43,383 bases of DNA. Source: Betaproteobacteria bacterium HGW-Betaproteobacteria-8 (GTDB lineage Bacteria; Pseudomonadota; Gammaproteobacteria; Burkholderiales; Methylophilaceae). The first letter of the stretch is position 1; the number at the start of each line of letters is the position of its first letter. The stretch spans positions 1 to 43,383 of the forward strand of contig PHCD01000002.1 of the NCBI GenBank assembly GCA_002842135.1. The letters run 5' to 3'. The notes beneath the pieces are model-generated. The model worked only from the letters and a program-made list of their open reading frames with translations. It had not been told where the DNA came from and did no database searches. The position numbers and the translations under genes were made by a program. Below, piece by piece: positions 9,883 through 19,171 of this stretch.

Positions 9883-12459
9883 TTGACTCGAAACGCGCAC
9901 GCACCGGAAAGCTCCGCCAAAACCTGGCGGCAGCGGCTGCAAACCGAGCAGGCTGTACTCAAGGCCAGGTTTGCTGAAGATGCCAACACCTCACGCCTGC
10001 TGAAGCAGCACAGCAAGCTGGTCGATATCCTGCTTCAGGATTTATGGCGTGTAGCCACCATCAGCAAGGATGTATGTCTGGTTGCTGTCGGCGGCTACGG
10101 GCGTGGCGAACTGTTCCCGTACTCCGACGTTGACCTGTTGATCCTGTTGCCTGAACAGGCAAGTGCCGAAGTCAATCAATCCATTGAATCCCTGATAGGC
10201 CTGTTCTGGGATATCGGCCTGGCAGTCGGCCATAGCGTAAGAACCCTGAGCGAGTGCGGCGAAGAGGCTGCCAAGGATGCCACTGTACAAACCAATTTAC
10301 TGGAGGCGCGCTACCTGACTGGCGACAGGCAACTCTATCGCCAGTTTGAAGCACTGCTTGGCAACTTGATCACGCCAGCCGATTTTTTTCAGGCCAAGAT
10401 GCAGGAACAGCGCTTGCGCCATGCTCGTTTCAATGACACGGCATACAACCTGGAACCCAATATCAAGGAAAGTCCCGGAGGTCTGCGCGACCTGCAGAAT
10501 GTGCTCTGGATTGCACGCAGCCTTGGGCTGGGACATGACTGGTCTTCACTGGTCAAACACGGGCTTATCACACAATCCGAAGCCCGGCAGATACGCCGCC
10601 ATGAACGGCATTTGCAGATGCTGAGAACCAGGCTGCACTACCTGGCCAGCCGCCGGGAGGACAGGCTGATTTTCGATTTCCAGAACGACCTGGCGAAGTC
10701 GCTGGGATTCACCAACACGCCGCGGCGCCGTGCCAGCGAACAGTTGATGTACGGCTTCTACAACAGCGCCAAATTCATCAGCCTGATGAATGACATCTTG
10801 CTGCAACTGCTGGAACAGCGCATCAGCCCCGCTCAAGCGCCAGCAACACCCATTAACGACAGATTTGAAGCGCGTCACGGCCTGCTCGACATCAAATCAA
10901 CCATCATCCTGCAACGCGAACCTTCTGCGATCCTGGAAAGCTTTCTGTTACTGGAGACCCACCAGGAACTGAAGGGTATGAGTCCAAGCTTGCTACGGAC
11001 GCTGCATCGTGTCAAAAACCTGGTGAATCGCGAATTCCGCCAATCCAGGAAAAACAAGGACCTGTTCATCCAGATACTGCAAGCGCCGATAGGTGTGACG
11101 CACACATTCAGATTGATGAATCGATACGGCATACTGGGCAGATACATCCCAGCCTTCGGTCGCATTGTCGGGCAAATGCAGCATGACTTGTTCCATGTCT
11201 ATACGGTCGATGAACACATTCTGAACGTGCTGCGCAACTTGCGTCGCTTTGCCCTCAGCAAGTTCGACCATGAATTCCCGCTCTGCAGCAGACTGTTTGC
11301 CGCATTCGACGCGCCGCACCTGCTCTATCTGGCCGCCCTGTTCCATGACATTGCAAAAGGCCGGAATGGCGATCACTCGACCCTGGGAGCGGTTGATGCC
11401 AGAAAGTTCTGTCGTCAGCACGGTTTGCCGAAGGCCGATTGCGAACTTGTTGCATGGCTGGTCGATTCACACCTGACCATGTCGAAAGTCGCACAAAAAT
11501 CCGATCTGTCCGACCCTGCAGTTATTGAGCAGTTTGCACAACTGATGGGCAACGAACGCCGATTGACAGCGCTTTACCTGCTCACGGTTGCCGATATTCG
11601 TGGCACGAGTCCCAAAGTCTGGAACGCTTGGAAAGCCAAGCTGCTGGAGAACCTGTTTTTTGCAACGCAGCGCTCCCTCCGGGGCGACAGCACAGACGCC
11701 CAAATGGAAATCGAACTCAGGCAAGCACAAGCCCGGGAAAGACTCAGCTATTACGGCATCAGCCAGGATAGCTACAGGGACTTGTGGCAAAAACTGGGAA
11801 AACAGTATTTTCTTCGCTACGAGGGTCAGGAAATCGCATGGCACACTCGCATGCTGATCGCGCATTCCGACACTCCGGATGTCATTGTCCGCGCTCGCCT
11901 CAGTCCTGCAGGCGATGGCATTCAAACCATGATTTATACATTGGACAGGAATGACCTGTTTGCCCTCATCTGTTCATTTTTCGAGCGTTGCAGTTACAAC
12001 ATTGTGGAAGCTCGTATCCATACCACACTGCACAGCTATGCTCTTAACAGTTTTATTGTTTTAGATCATAATGATAGATCAGTTAGTTATCGTGACTTAT
12101 TAAACTATATCGAATACGAATTGACACAGAAGCTGTCAGAAAAAAACGCTGCCTTAGCCCCCGTGAATGGTCGCGTAAGCAGGCAGGTGAAACACATGCC
12201 GATTTCGTCCAGCATCAGCATTCAAGCGGACAGTCATAGCAATAATCACACGATAGACATTGTTGCCAATGACAGACCCGGCCTTTTATCAAAACTGGCC
12301 AGCATGTTCCTCAAACACCAGGTACATCTGCACAGCGCCAAAATCAACACTCTGGGGAATCGTGCAGAAGACATGTTTGTGGTTTCCGGGCCGAAAGGCA
12401 GCAAACTTGAGGAGCACACACTCAGAAAACTCGAGGAAGATCTGCTCAATGAGCTTTAA
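9883..12459 (+). CDS. glnD: Bifunctional [protein-PII] uridylyltransferase/uridylyl-removing enzyme
   Basis: This 858-residue protein has the full GlnD layout. The nucleotidyltransferase motif GGYGRGELFPYSDVDLL spans about residues 70-86, a helical GlnE-like linker follows, the HD domain (FHDIAKGRNGDHS) lies near residue 488, and two ACT domains occupy roughly residues 690-770 and 789-858. It uridylylates PII proteins under nitrogen limitation and deuridylylates them when glutamine is high. The start is a TTG two nt after the map stop, with AGG seven nt upstream; no in-frame ATG lies nearby, so TTG is the best choice. The tight spacing implies co-transcription with map. Confidence 0.95.
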   Translation: MTRNAHAPESSAKTWRQRLQTEQAVLKARFAEDANTSRLLKQHSKLVDILLQDLWRVATISKDVCLVAVGGYGRGELFPYSDVDLLILLPEQASAEVNQSIESLIGLFWDIGLAVGHSVRTLSECGEEAAKDATVQTNLLEARYLTGDRQLYRQFEALLGNLITPADFFQAKMQEQRLRHARFNDTAYNLEPNIKESPGGLRDLQNVLWIARSLGLGHDWSSLVKHGLITQSEARQIRRHERHLQMLRTRLHYLASRREDRLIFDFQNDLAKSLGFTNTPRRRASEQLMYGFYNSAKFISLMNDILLQLLEQRISPAQAPATPINDRFEARHGLLDIKSTIILQREPSAILESFLLLETHQELKGMSPSLLRTLHRVKNLVNREFRQSRKNKDLFIQILQAPIGVTHTFRLMNRYGILGRYIPAFGRIVGQMQHDLFHVYTVDEHILNVLRNLRRFALSKFDHEFPLCSRLFAAFDAPHLLYLAALFHDIAKGRNGDHSTLGAVDARKFCRQHGLPKADCELVAWLVDSHLTMSKVAQKSDLSDPAVIEQFAQLMGNERRLTALYLLTVADIRGTSPKVWNAWKAKLLENLFFATQRSLRGDSTDAQMEIELRQAQARERLSYYGISQDSYRDLWQKLGKQYFLRYEGQEIAWHTRMLIAHSDTPDVIVRARLSPAGDGIQTMIYTLDRNDLFALICSFFERCSYNIVEARIHTTLHSYALNSFIVLDHNDRSVSYRDLLNYIEYELTQKLSEKNAALAPVNGRVSRQVKHMPISSSISIQADSHSNNHTIDIVANDRPGLLSKLASMFLKHQVHLHSAKINTLGNRAEDMFVVSGPKGSKLEEHTLRKLEEDLLNEL

Positions 12460-12542
12460 TTGCACAAACCTTGAGCGGGACCAGCTGTAAATTGATCCAC
12501 AGTTAACCTGGGAATTATCAGCTCAGTCGAGCACCGTAAAAT

Positions 12543-12571
12543 AAAAACGCCAGCTTTAAGCTGGCGTTTTT
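12543..12571. terminator. Bidirectional terminator between glnD and the HU gene
   Basis: A near-perfect palindrome, AAAAACGCCAGCTT and AAGCTGGCGTTTTT around a central T, lies between two convergent genes. It has a strong GC stem and a U-run on both strands, so it can end both glnD and HU transcripts. Confidence 0.9.
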
Positions 12572-12604
12572 ATTGCAGTTGATTAGCCCTGAGGCTTGAT
12601 CATC

Positions 12605-12877
12605 TTAGTTAAGTGCATCTTTCAGCGCTTTACCTGCACGGAAGCCTGGAGCTTTACGTGCTGCGATCTTCAACTCTTTACCGGTCTGTGGATTGCGGCC
12701 TGTACGTGCGGCGCGATCAGAAACGGTAAATGTACCAAAGCCAATCAGGGTTACAGTGTCGCCACTTTTCAGCGCTGAAGTAACGCTATCTGTGAATGCA
12801 TCGATCGCCTTGCCTGCAGCTGCCTTGCTGATACCTGCTTCTTTAGCGACTTGTTCAATCAGTTCTGCTTTATTCAT
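12605..12877 (-). CDS. hupB: DNA-binding protein HU
   Basis: The 90-residue product is a standard HU: the helical N terminus [20 protein letters not shown], the GFGTFTV strand and the DNA-binding arm with [12 protein letters not shown], then [17 protein letters not shown] bends and compacts DNA as a dimer. Convergent with glnD, with a shared terminator between. The hupB versus hupA symbol is a convention; only one copy is in this window. Confidence 0.95.
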   Translation of the reverse strand: MNKAELIEQVAKEAGISKAAAGKAIDAFTDSVTSALKSGDTVTLIGFGTFTVSDRAARTGRNPQTGKELKIAARKAPGFRAGKALKDALN

Positions 12878-12982
12878 TTAGAAACTTCCCTTGTGTTATT
12901 GTTCGGAGCGCCTATCTTAACCCAGCATTCAAGCCATTTCACCACTTTTTTGCAGGGAAATTGAGAATTTTTTTGACAGTGC

Positions 12983-13753
12983 CTAACGCAGGAACCTGCC
13001 GCCACTGATATCGATCAGCGCACCGTTAATATGGGAGGACATGTCACTGGCCAGAAACAGCACGGAACTTGCCACTTCTTCCGCCATGGTATTGCGTCCC
13101 AGCGGTGTCTGCTTGCGGTACGCTTCCATCATCTCCTTAGTGGAATGGATCTCGTGATGCTGGGTTTCCACCGTGCCCGGCATGATGGAATTGGTGCGCA
13201 CATGCGGCGCCAACTCCTTCGCCAGCGTATGAGTGAACACCATCAAGGCACCCTTACCGGCAGCATAGGCACCGGCACCGTTGGCGCCACCGGTCTGGAC
13301 CGACAAGGAAAGCAGATTGACGATGCGACCACTGCCCGTGGCGCGCAGATGCGGAATCGCACGGCGGGTGACCAGGAAGGCGCTGGTGGAATTGATGTCG
13401 AGCGATTTGCGCCAGACATCCAGCGGGCATTCCTCGATCTTCGCACGCTGGACTAGGCCGCCACTGTTATTGACCACAATATCCAGTCGTCCTGCCGCCT
13501 TTACCAGGTCATCTACCACGCGGTTGGCGTCTTCCTCCGTCGTCAGGTCGCCCTGCAGCAACATGGCATCAATATTCTCAGCCTTGAGATCAACCAGCAA
13601 TGCCTCTGCTGCTTCCTTGCTGCGATGGTAATGCAGTCCAATAAAGGCACCTGCCCGGCCCAGCGCCAGCACCGAAGCCTTGCCTATACCGACTGCGCCG
13701 CCGGTGACCAGTGCCACCTTGCCGCTTAAATCCAGTGATTGTGCGGGGATCAT
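12983..13753 (-). CDS. Short-chain dehydrogenase/reductase, 3-oxoacyl-ACP reductase-like
   Basis: This 256-residue SDR has the cofactor motif TGGAVGIGKAS, NNSGG, and the catalytic YAAGK (YxxxK) with an upstream serine in the NLLSLSVQTGG strand. The C terminus HINGALIDISGGRFL matches FabG-like reductases. The frame opens at 13771, but GAGGAG lies six nt before the internal ATG at 13753, which is taken as the start. The substrate cannot be read from sequence. The gene stands alone and is divergent from a porin gene; a palindrome at 13851-13866 lies between them. Confidence 0.85.
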   Translation of the reverse strand: MIPAQSLDLSGKVALVTGGAVGIGKASVLALGRAGAFIGLHYHRSKEAAEALLVDLKAENIDAMLLQGDLTTEEDANRVVDDLVKAAGRLDIVVNNSGGLVQRAKIEECPLDVWRKSLDINSTSAFLVTRRAIPHLRATGSGRIVNLLSLSVQTGGANGAGAYAAGKGALMVFTHTLAKELAPHVRTNSIMPGTVETQHHEIHSTKEMMEAYRKQTPLGRNTMAEEVASSVLFLASDMSSHINGALIDISGGRFLR

Positions 13754-13850
13754 AGTGTTCTCCTCATTCATGCGATTAGCATTTCATTATTACATCAAGC
13801 AGGTGAAGTGAGAATAAACCTCCAACTTTTTGTCAAAAAACGTATACTTC

Positions 13851-13866
13851 GCGTCAAAAATGACGC
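13851..13866. repeat. Operator-like palindrome between the SDR and porin genes
   Basis: GCGTCA-AAAA-TGACGC is a perfect 6-bp inverted repeat in the divergent intergenic space. Its position would suit a regulator of either gene, but no regulator gene is adjacent. Function unproven. Confidence 0.35.
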
Positions 13867-13961
13867 CAGAGCTAAAAAAACAGGCGAATGAAGACAAGCA
13901 TTAGCTTCGACGCTTGTTAAGCTCACAAAATACCATTCATTGCGTTGAAAGCACCGAATCA

Positions 13962-15149
13962 TTGAAATCGCATTACGCATATCAACGACTCCTTGTCTGC
14001 CTTTTTTCAGGCGCCATATTTGCTAGCGCTTCACCAGCGCAGGCTGCGCTCTGGGCCAGCGAAGACCAGAAACTGGAGATATTCGCCGATACCCGTCTGC
14101 GTTTTGAGAAGGATTTCGACTCCAGAAAGGAATCCGGCGAGAAACGTGACGATCGCGACCGCCTGCGCCTGAGAGCGCGACTGGGAGCAAGATACGTGTT
14201 CGACGAACACTTTCGCCTGCAGGTGCGGGCAAGAACCAACCCTGAAGGCGGCCAACAGAGCTCCAATATCACGATTGCCGATTTCAGCGGCAACGACCGC
14301 GACGATTTCCACATGGCGCTGGATCAATGGTTCATTGAGGGCAAATCAAATGGCGTCAAGACCTGGCTGGGGCGCAACAGTTTTCCGTTCTGGCAGCACA
14401 ATGATGCCGAAGTCCTGTGGAACGATAATGTCACTATCGCCGGTGCCTATTTCCAGAGCGAACTGCCGAAACTGCTCAACACCGCAGTCCAGTTGCGCGC
14501 CGGACACTTTGCCCTGCCGGACGGCCACCGCAACTTCACCAATCAGCTGACAGCAGCGCAACTGGTATTCGATCAATCACTCGATGCCAACTGGGTGCTG
14601 CGTTACAGCCTGGGTTATTTTTACATCAACGGTTCAGGCAAGGCTCGATATCTCAACGACGGCAACGCCAATCGCGATTACAAGATCGGCGCCGCATCGA
14701 TTCAAGCCGACCATGCGCTTGATCTCGGCACCTATCGCCTTGATTTTATTCGCTTCGGCGGCGACCTGATTCACAACTTTGAGAGCTATTCCGCCACCGA
14801 TAGTAATCCAGTCACCGCGCAATACCATGATGAAAAAAGCGGGTTCGCCGTCTCAACGACGGTAGGCGGCAAGGCCACAAGGCCGAATGGCGGTGGCGGA
14901 TGGCATCTAAATTACCTGTATGCCTATATTGAAAAATTCGCCCTCAACAGTGCCTATGGCCAATCCAACTGGGTGCGCTGGGGAGAAGGCACACAGAGCG
15001 ACGTCACTAACATGAAGGGCCATGAAATCGGCTTGCGCTACTGGTTCAGCAAGAACGTCGACATCAACAATCGCCTGTTCCTGGTCGATTCAATCACCAC
15101 TGAGCAAGACGGCAACCGCTTCCGCATGGATTTGAACATCCGCTTCTAG
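13962..15149 (+). CDS. Putative outer-membrane beta-barrel porin
   Basis: The protein starts with a signal peptide (RLLVCLFSGAIFASASPAQA, cleavage before ALWASED). It continues with alternating amphipathic strands such as LEIFADTRLRFEKDF and LRLRARLGARYVF and ends in phenylalanine (MDLNIRF), the usual barrel C-terminal signature. It resembles the putative-porin family of proteobacteria; the substrate is unknown. The frame is open from a TTG at 13914 (411 aa), but the signal peptide fits better with the TTG at 13962 (395 aa). No ATG and no convincing ribosome-binding site were found, so the start is uncertain. It converges on the retropepsin gene with a 16-nt gap and no visible terminator. Confidence 0.75.
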   Translation: MKSHYAYQRLLVCLFSGAIFASASPAQAALWASEDQKLEIFADTRLRFEKDFDSRKESGEKRDDRDRLRLRARLGARYVFDEHFRLQVRARTNPEGGQQSSNITIADFSGNDRDDFHMALDQWFIEGKSNGVKTWLGRNSFPFWQHNDAEVLWNDNVTIAGAYFQSELPKLLNTAVQLRAGHFALPDGHRNFTNQLTAAQLVFDQSLDANWVLRYSLGYFYINGSGKARYLNDGNANRDYKIGAASIQADHALDLGTYRLDFIRFGGDLIHNFESYSATDSNPVTAQYHDEKSGFAVSTTVGGKATRPNGGGGWHLNYLYAYIEKFALNSAYGQSNWVRWGEGTQSDVTNMKGHEIGLRYWFSKNVDINNRLFLVDSITTEQDGNRFRMDLNIRF

Positions 15150-15165
15150 CGAAGCATCACAACCC

Positions 15166-16095
15166 TTAATTCATTGAGATCAGCATGGTGTCGGCATTTT
15201 GCTGCACCCGCAACTGGCTGAGCACACTCATGCCCAACAATGGCATTTCGCCACCCTTGTTGAAGCTGACTTCCATCTGCTGGAATTGGAAACCGCCTAC
15301 CGTCAGGTTCTGCACGACAGCCATGCAACCAGGCACCCGCCCTGCTGCCGTAATGAAATGCGCCGGTTTGCAATTGCGGTCCAGGCCGATCTCGGTTGCC
15401 AGGCTATAGGGTATCGTTACCGAGGTGGCGCCGGTATCGATCATGAAGGTGATCGGATTGCCATCCACGCTGCCGACGACATGAAAATGTCCATCCATTT
15501 GGCGTGACAGTTCAAGAACCTCATTGCGATTTGCTGCTTGCGCCACGCCGTGAACGGCAAACGAAAACATCACGGCATCGGCTGTGCTGCCGAACGACAA
15601 CAGGTTCATGCTGGAGCGGGATTGCCGATCAAGATGGATCTGGTCAGGGTACGGCACCACATATCCGTCGCTGAAACCGCTGTCGAGGTTGCACCAGCGG
15701 CTACCAGACAATACCGTAAAGCCATAATCGCCGGCTGGCAGCACGAGGCTGGCTTTCTGCCCTGTCAACAGGTAGACCCCGCGATACTCCACTTCGCCGT
15801 CCGGGCTGGTGAGAATTGCCAGCACCGGATAACGATGCTGATTATCAATATCGAACTGCGCCGCATGCTGGTGTTTTTTCACACGCGGTACCGCATCGAT
15901 ATCGAACGCCCGCGCACTCTGAGGCGGCCGTGCATCGCAGGCGCCACCTGCATCAGCGATCTCTGAAACATGCTCTGATTGCTGAACCGCCCCGTTCAAG
16001 CCGAGCTTGGTCGGCAGATCGAATACATAGGCAGCATAGATCAGGCCGGCCCACAGGACCGCCACCAGCAACCAGAATAATCTTTCCGGCTTCAA
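15166..16095 (-). CDS. Membrane-anchored retropepsin-like aspartic protease
   Basis: This 309-residue protein has one N-terminal membrane segment (about residues 5-24), an uncharacterised middle region (about 75-160) and a C-terminal clan AA aspartic protease domain. The active site is FMIDTGATSVTIP (Asp220-Thr-Gly-Ala), and the flap and hydrophobic-Gly region PLLGMSVLSQL is near residue 285. Such single-lobe proteases work as dimers, here probably in the periplasm. The start is TTG, with GAGGT nine nt upstream; an ATG nearby is out of frame and soon stops. It is the last gene of the pilus-like operon, 7 nt after the lipoprotein gene, so processing of a pilus component is a reasonable but unproven role. 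Confidence 0.85.
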   Translation of the reverse strand: MKPERLFWLLVAVLWAGLIYAAYVFDLPTKLGLNGAVQQSEHVSEIADAGGACDARPPQSARAFDIDAVPRVKKHQHAAQFDIDNQHRYPVLAILTSPDGEVEYRGVYLLTGQKASLVLPAGDYGFTVLSGSRWCNLDSGFSDGYVVPYPDQIHLDRQSRSSMNLLSFGSTADAVMFSFAVHGVAQAANRNEVLELSRQMDGHFHVVGSVDGNPITFMIDTGATSVTIPYSLATEIGLDRNCKPAHFITAAGRVPGCMAVVQNLTVGGFQFQQMEVSFNKGGEMPLLGMSVLSQLRVQQNADTMLISMN

Positions 16096-16102
16096 TGCAG
16101 CA

Positions 16103-16771
16103 TTACCTCATGGGATATTTCGGCCGGCAACCAGTTGCCGAACGGCTTTTGCAGGGTTCAAACAGGTAGGCATCGGCTTTTTCGATGTAATAGGCATCGG
16201 TATTACGCATGACATATTGGTTTTCATTGACGATGGAAGTCGTCAGCAACAGTTCAACACCAGTTGGTTCCGTCACCTTGTATACATCATAGCCTGCTGC
16301 CGCAGCCAGTGTGCCTGCGGCGAGTCCGCTGGTAGAGGCATTGCGCAACACCCAAAAGCCGGCCACGCCGCCGGTTGCCATGCCCGGTTTGTAGCCGAAA
16401 ACGCTGGGGTCGAAAGAGGCGCCATGACGGATTATCTGAGATTCATAGCTGATCTCCACGGCACCCTCCTTCTTGTCGGAGACCACCATACCGGCGTTGA
16501 CCAGACCGGTAATCATGTAATTGCGGAACGCACGATCGAAATGCGTGTTCTTGTTATCCGTTACAAAAAGCGGTCTATTCTTGATCTGCTCCTGGCTGCT
16601 GACCGCTAGTCTGGTTTGCTCGACCGCATCTGCGGCGATCAGACCCCAGTGCTGCACGGCGTTGAGCTTCATCTGCTGAGAGCGCTCCTGCCACTTACCC
16701 ACCGGCTGGTTGGAGCAGGCGCCGAGCAAGGCTGCCAGAATGGCGACAGAGGCAAATTTCATGGACTTCAT
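16103..16771 (-). CDS. Lipoprotein of unknown function in the pilus operon
   Basis: The 222-residue product begins with a lipoprotein signal peptide whose lipobox is LLGAC (Cys19). The mature part has a region with YMITGLVNAGMVVSDKKEGAVEISYE and a hydrophobic, glycine-rich stretch (GMATGGVAGFWVLRNASTSGLAAGTLAAAAG) that could touch or enter a membrane. No family was recognised with certainty. GGAAG nine nt or less before the ATG supports the start. It sits between the secretin and the retropepsin; a pilotin-like or secretin-associated role is possible by position only. Confidence 0.75.
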   Translation of the reverse strand: MKSMKFASVAILAALLGACSNQPVGKWQERSQQMKLNAVQHWGLIAADAVEQTRLAVSSQEQIKNRPLFVTDNKNTHFDRAFRNYMITGLVNAGMVVSDKKEGAVEISYESQIIRHGASFDPSVFGYKPGMATGGVAGFWVLRNASTSGLAAGTLAAAAGYDVYKVTEPTGVELLLTTSIVNENQYVMRNTDAYYIEKADAYLFEPCKSRSATGCRPKYPMR

Positions 16772-16817
16772 GTTGCTTCCTTTTTAAATACGTTTGTTCT
16801 GTAATACAACCACTTGA

Positions 16818-18647
16818 CTACCATGCCTGATCAGAAACTACATCCATAGTATCCGCCGTCACCATTTCGCCATCGCTCGGATTCTTGATAATGCGCGGCG
16901 TAATGAGCAGGATCATCTCGCTCTTGGTGTTGATCTCATCCTTTTTCTTAAACAATTCACCCAGCAGCGGAATATCGCCCAGCACCGGCACCTTGGTCTC
17001 GTTATAGGAGGATGAACTGCTGATCAGCCCGCCAATGGCCACCGTCAGGCCATCCTTGGCAACGACGATGCCTTCGATATTGGCCACCTTGACCGAGTCG
17101 ATATTGAAGGATTGCACCGTGTTGCCAACGGAAATCGGCGGCAAGGAGATGGCGCCCGGCAGCACGCTGGAGACATCCTGCTGGATAGACAGCGTAACTG
17201 TGCCATCGGCATTGATCTTGGGCACGATATTCAGCGTATTGCCGATATCCCGCAGTTCAGTCTCATAGGTCACCCGGCCCGGCGTAATCACGGTGCCGAC
17301 CGAACTGATTACCGGGTCAGTGACCGTCACGCCGGTCACCAGGATGCGTTCCTCGCCCACAAAAACTCGGGCCGGACGGTTGTTGGAAGCAAGCAGGATT
17401 GGTGAACTCAGTGTATTGATCTGGTTGTTTTTCTGCAGCAACTCCATCCGCGCCGAAATCTGCGAATCAAGGAAACTGTAAATAAAGGAACCTGCCTGTG
17501 TCGGTACGGCGTTGTTGCCAAGGCCGAAGAACTCCTTACCGCTGCCTGAGAGATACTCGAAGTTGAACAACTGATTGAAGGAATCGCCTATCGTCAGCTC
17601 CAGAATCTTCATTTCCAGCAGCACCTGGGTGGTCGGTCTGTCCATCTCCTTGATCAGGCGCTCGATATCCCGTAACACGCCGGCATCACTGGTACGCACG
17701 ATGATCAGGTTGTGTTCACGATTCACCGTGACATAGATCGGCTGCTCGGTGCGAGATACGCTCTTCAGGTCGTCCGAAGACACTACCGTGCTGCCATCTG
17801 CCGCAGTAATGGCTTTCTCGAGCTGAGCGATGCGCTCGGGCGTCAGTTCTTCTGTCACCGCCAGCTCCGAAGCCTGAGTACGCCCACCTGCTCCGGCTCT
17901 GCTGCTGCCACCGCTGCCGGCACGATTGGATCTACTGGAGGTCGAACGTCGCAGCGAGCTCTGCCCGCTTCTGGCCGAAGTGCCGCCAGCCGAGCCGGTG
18001 TTGAAATCGTCAGCCTGCACGCCAAGCGACAGGATCACGCGCGAGCCATAGAGATCCTCGATCGCCTGCGCGACGATCACGGGATTGGGGTGCAGCAGAT
18101 TGAATATCTGCGTCACATCATCGCGAAAGACGACGACATCATCCTGGAACTCCTTGGCTGTCATCACGCGATACGCCTTGGAAACCTTGTCCTGCCTGTA
18201 CCAGAGGCCATTGCTTCGGCTGATGGTGTCGATCGCCTCATGTACCGTCACGTTGCGCAGATAAATCGTCACCTCCTTTTCGCCAGCCTCTTGCGTCGGC
18301 ACGATGTTGATGTCCGAAATCTCGGAAATCGTGCGCATAACGTCGATCAGTTTGGCCTTTTTGAACTCCAGCTTCTGGATATGGAAATTCTGGCTATCGC
18401 CGCGCTGATTAGCTCGTGACTTGCGCGGAGTGTTGACCACAGGCTCTGCCGCTGCCGGAGGCGCCTCGGACTTCTCCATAGGCGTGATCACCGTCATTGC
18501 GGTCTTTTCAGCCGGAGCAACTTCCTCGGCAAACAGTGTTGCGCTATGCAGAATACCGGGCAATAAAAAAGCACAAGCCAACAGTGCCGGTGTGCGGCGC
18601 GGCCCGAATAGATGCAGGAAGTCGAATTTCATTTCATGTTGTTTCAT
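16818..18647 (-). CDS. Secretin of type IV pilus/MSHA-like system (PilQ/MshL/GspD family)
   Basis: This 609-residue protein has a hydrophobic N-terminal export segment, an N0/STN-like domain (about 88-165, LEFKKAKLIDVMRTISEISD), a NolW-like N domain (about 174-212 and 265-345) and a C-terminal secretin channel with VPVLGDIPLLGELF and a final MILLITPRII. The N domain is interrupted by a 44-residue Ser/Gly/Arg-rich insert (215-258). It should form the outer-membrane ring for the pilus or secreted product. The gene lies 32 nt after the PilP-like gene, with no strong ribosome-binding site; an ATG five codons in (MKFDF) is an alternative start. The layout is closest to MshL. Confidence 0.9.
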   Translation of the reverse strand: MKQHEMKFDFLHLFGPRRTPALLACAFLLPGILHSATLFAEEVAPAEKTAMTVITPMEKSEAPPAAAEPVVNTPRKSRANQRGDSQNFHIQKLEFKKAKLIDVMRTISEISDINIVPTQEAGEKEVTIYLRNVTVHEAIDTISRSNGLWYRQDKVSKAYRVMTAKEFQDDVVVFRDDVTQIFNLLHPNPVIVAQAIEDLYGSRVILSLGVQADDFNTGSAGGTSARSGQSSLRRSTSSRSNRAGSGGSSRAGAGGRTQASELAVTEELTPERIAQLEKAITAADGSTVVSSDDLKSVSRTEQPIYVTVNREHNLIIVRTSDAGVLRDIERLIKEMDRPTTQVLLEMKILELTIGDSFNQLFNFEYLSGSGKEFFGLGNNAVPTQAGSFIYSFLDSQISARMELLQKNNQINTLSSPILLASNNRPARVFVGEERILVTGVTVTDPVISSVGTVITPGRVTYETELRDIGNTLNIVPKINADGTVTLSIQQDVSSVLPGAISLPPISVGNTVQSFNIDSVKVANIEGIVVAKDGLTVAIGGLISSSSSYNETKVPVLGDIPLLGELFKKKDEINTKSEMILLITPRIIKNPSDGEMVTADTMDVVSDQAW

Positions 18648-18679
18648 AGGGTAATTGCCGTTTTCAATGTGCTACTGAC

Positions 18680-19168
18680 TTACTGAACAATGATGACCTG
18701 TCGCAGGCTGCCGGATTGCACCTCGACCTTTTTCTGATCGACGCTGATAATCTTGAGCACCGCATTGGGCTGACCGGTGCGGGACTGGATGCCGATCTCG
18801 TCGCCCTTCTGTACCAGATGGATATTGTCATCACCGTCGATCTGCAGCAGTGCCATGGATTCACCGGGGTTGTTGTGCACAAAGCCGCGCACTCGCATTT
18901 TTGGCAGGCTGACACCGCTCAGGAACGGAACAAAGCCCTGGCCACCAGTCCTGTTGGCGCCCTGCTGACCGGAAAGCTGATACATCTTGTCGCTGGTGGT
19001 AAACGGGTCGCGTTCTGAAGGCGGCTCTGCATAATCCATCAAACCATAGTCCTGCATGGCACCAACATCGATCGGGCCGGTGGTGCCAACCACCCCGCCC
19101 GCCCACAAAACAGGGCTGAAGCATGTCAGGGCCAGAAACATCAACTGCTGATAGCGTGTCGTTTTCAT
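18680..19168 (-). CDS. PilP/MshK-like pilus assembly protein
   Basis: This 162-residue exported protein has a signal peptide ending near residue 23. Its N-terminal part is low in complexity, including YAEPPSERDPF, a segment typical of PilP/GspC-type inner-membrane partners of secretins. A small beta domain follows (about 85-162, LPKMRVRGFVHN to SLRQVIIVQ). In related systems such proteins link the inner-membrane alignment complex to the secretin, and the secretin gene follows 32 nt later. The PilP-type identity rests on domain shape and gene position, not on a diagnostic motif. Confidence 0.7.
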   Translation of the reverse strand: MKTTRYQQLMFLALTCFSPVLWAGGVVGTTGPIDVGAMQDYGLMDYAEPPSERDPFTTSDKMYQLSGQQGANRTGGQGFVPFLSGVSLPKMRVRGFVHNNPGESMALLQIDGDDNIHLVQKGDEIGIQSRTGQPNAVLKIISVDQKKVEVQSGSLRQVIIVQ

Positions 19169-19171
19169 ATC

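Noticed and set aside
13888..13920. Ten-codon leader peptide before the porin
   Set aside because: Too short to judge, out of frame with the porin and without a clear ribosome-binding site or attenuator.
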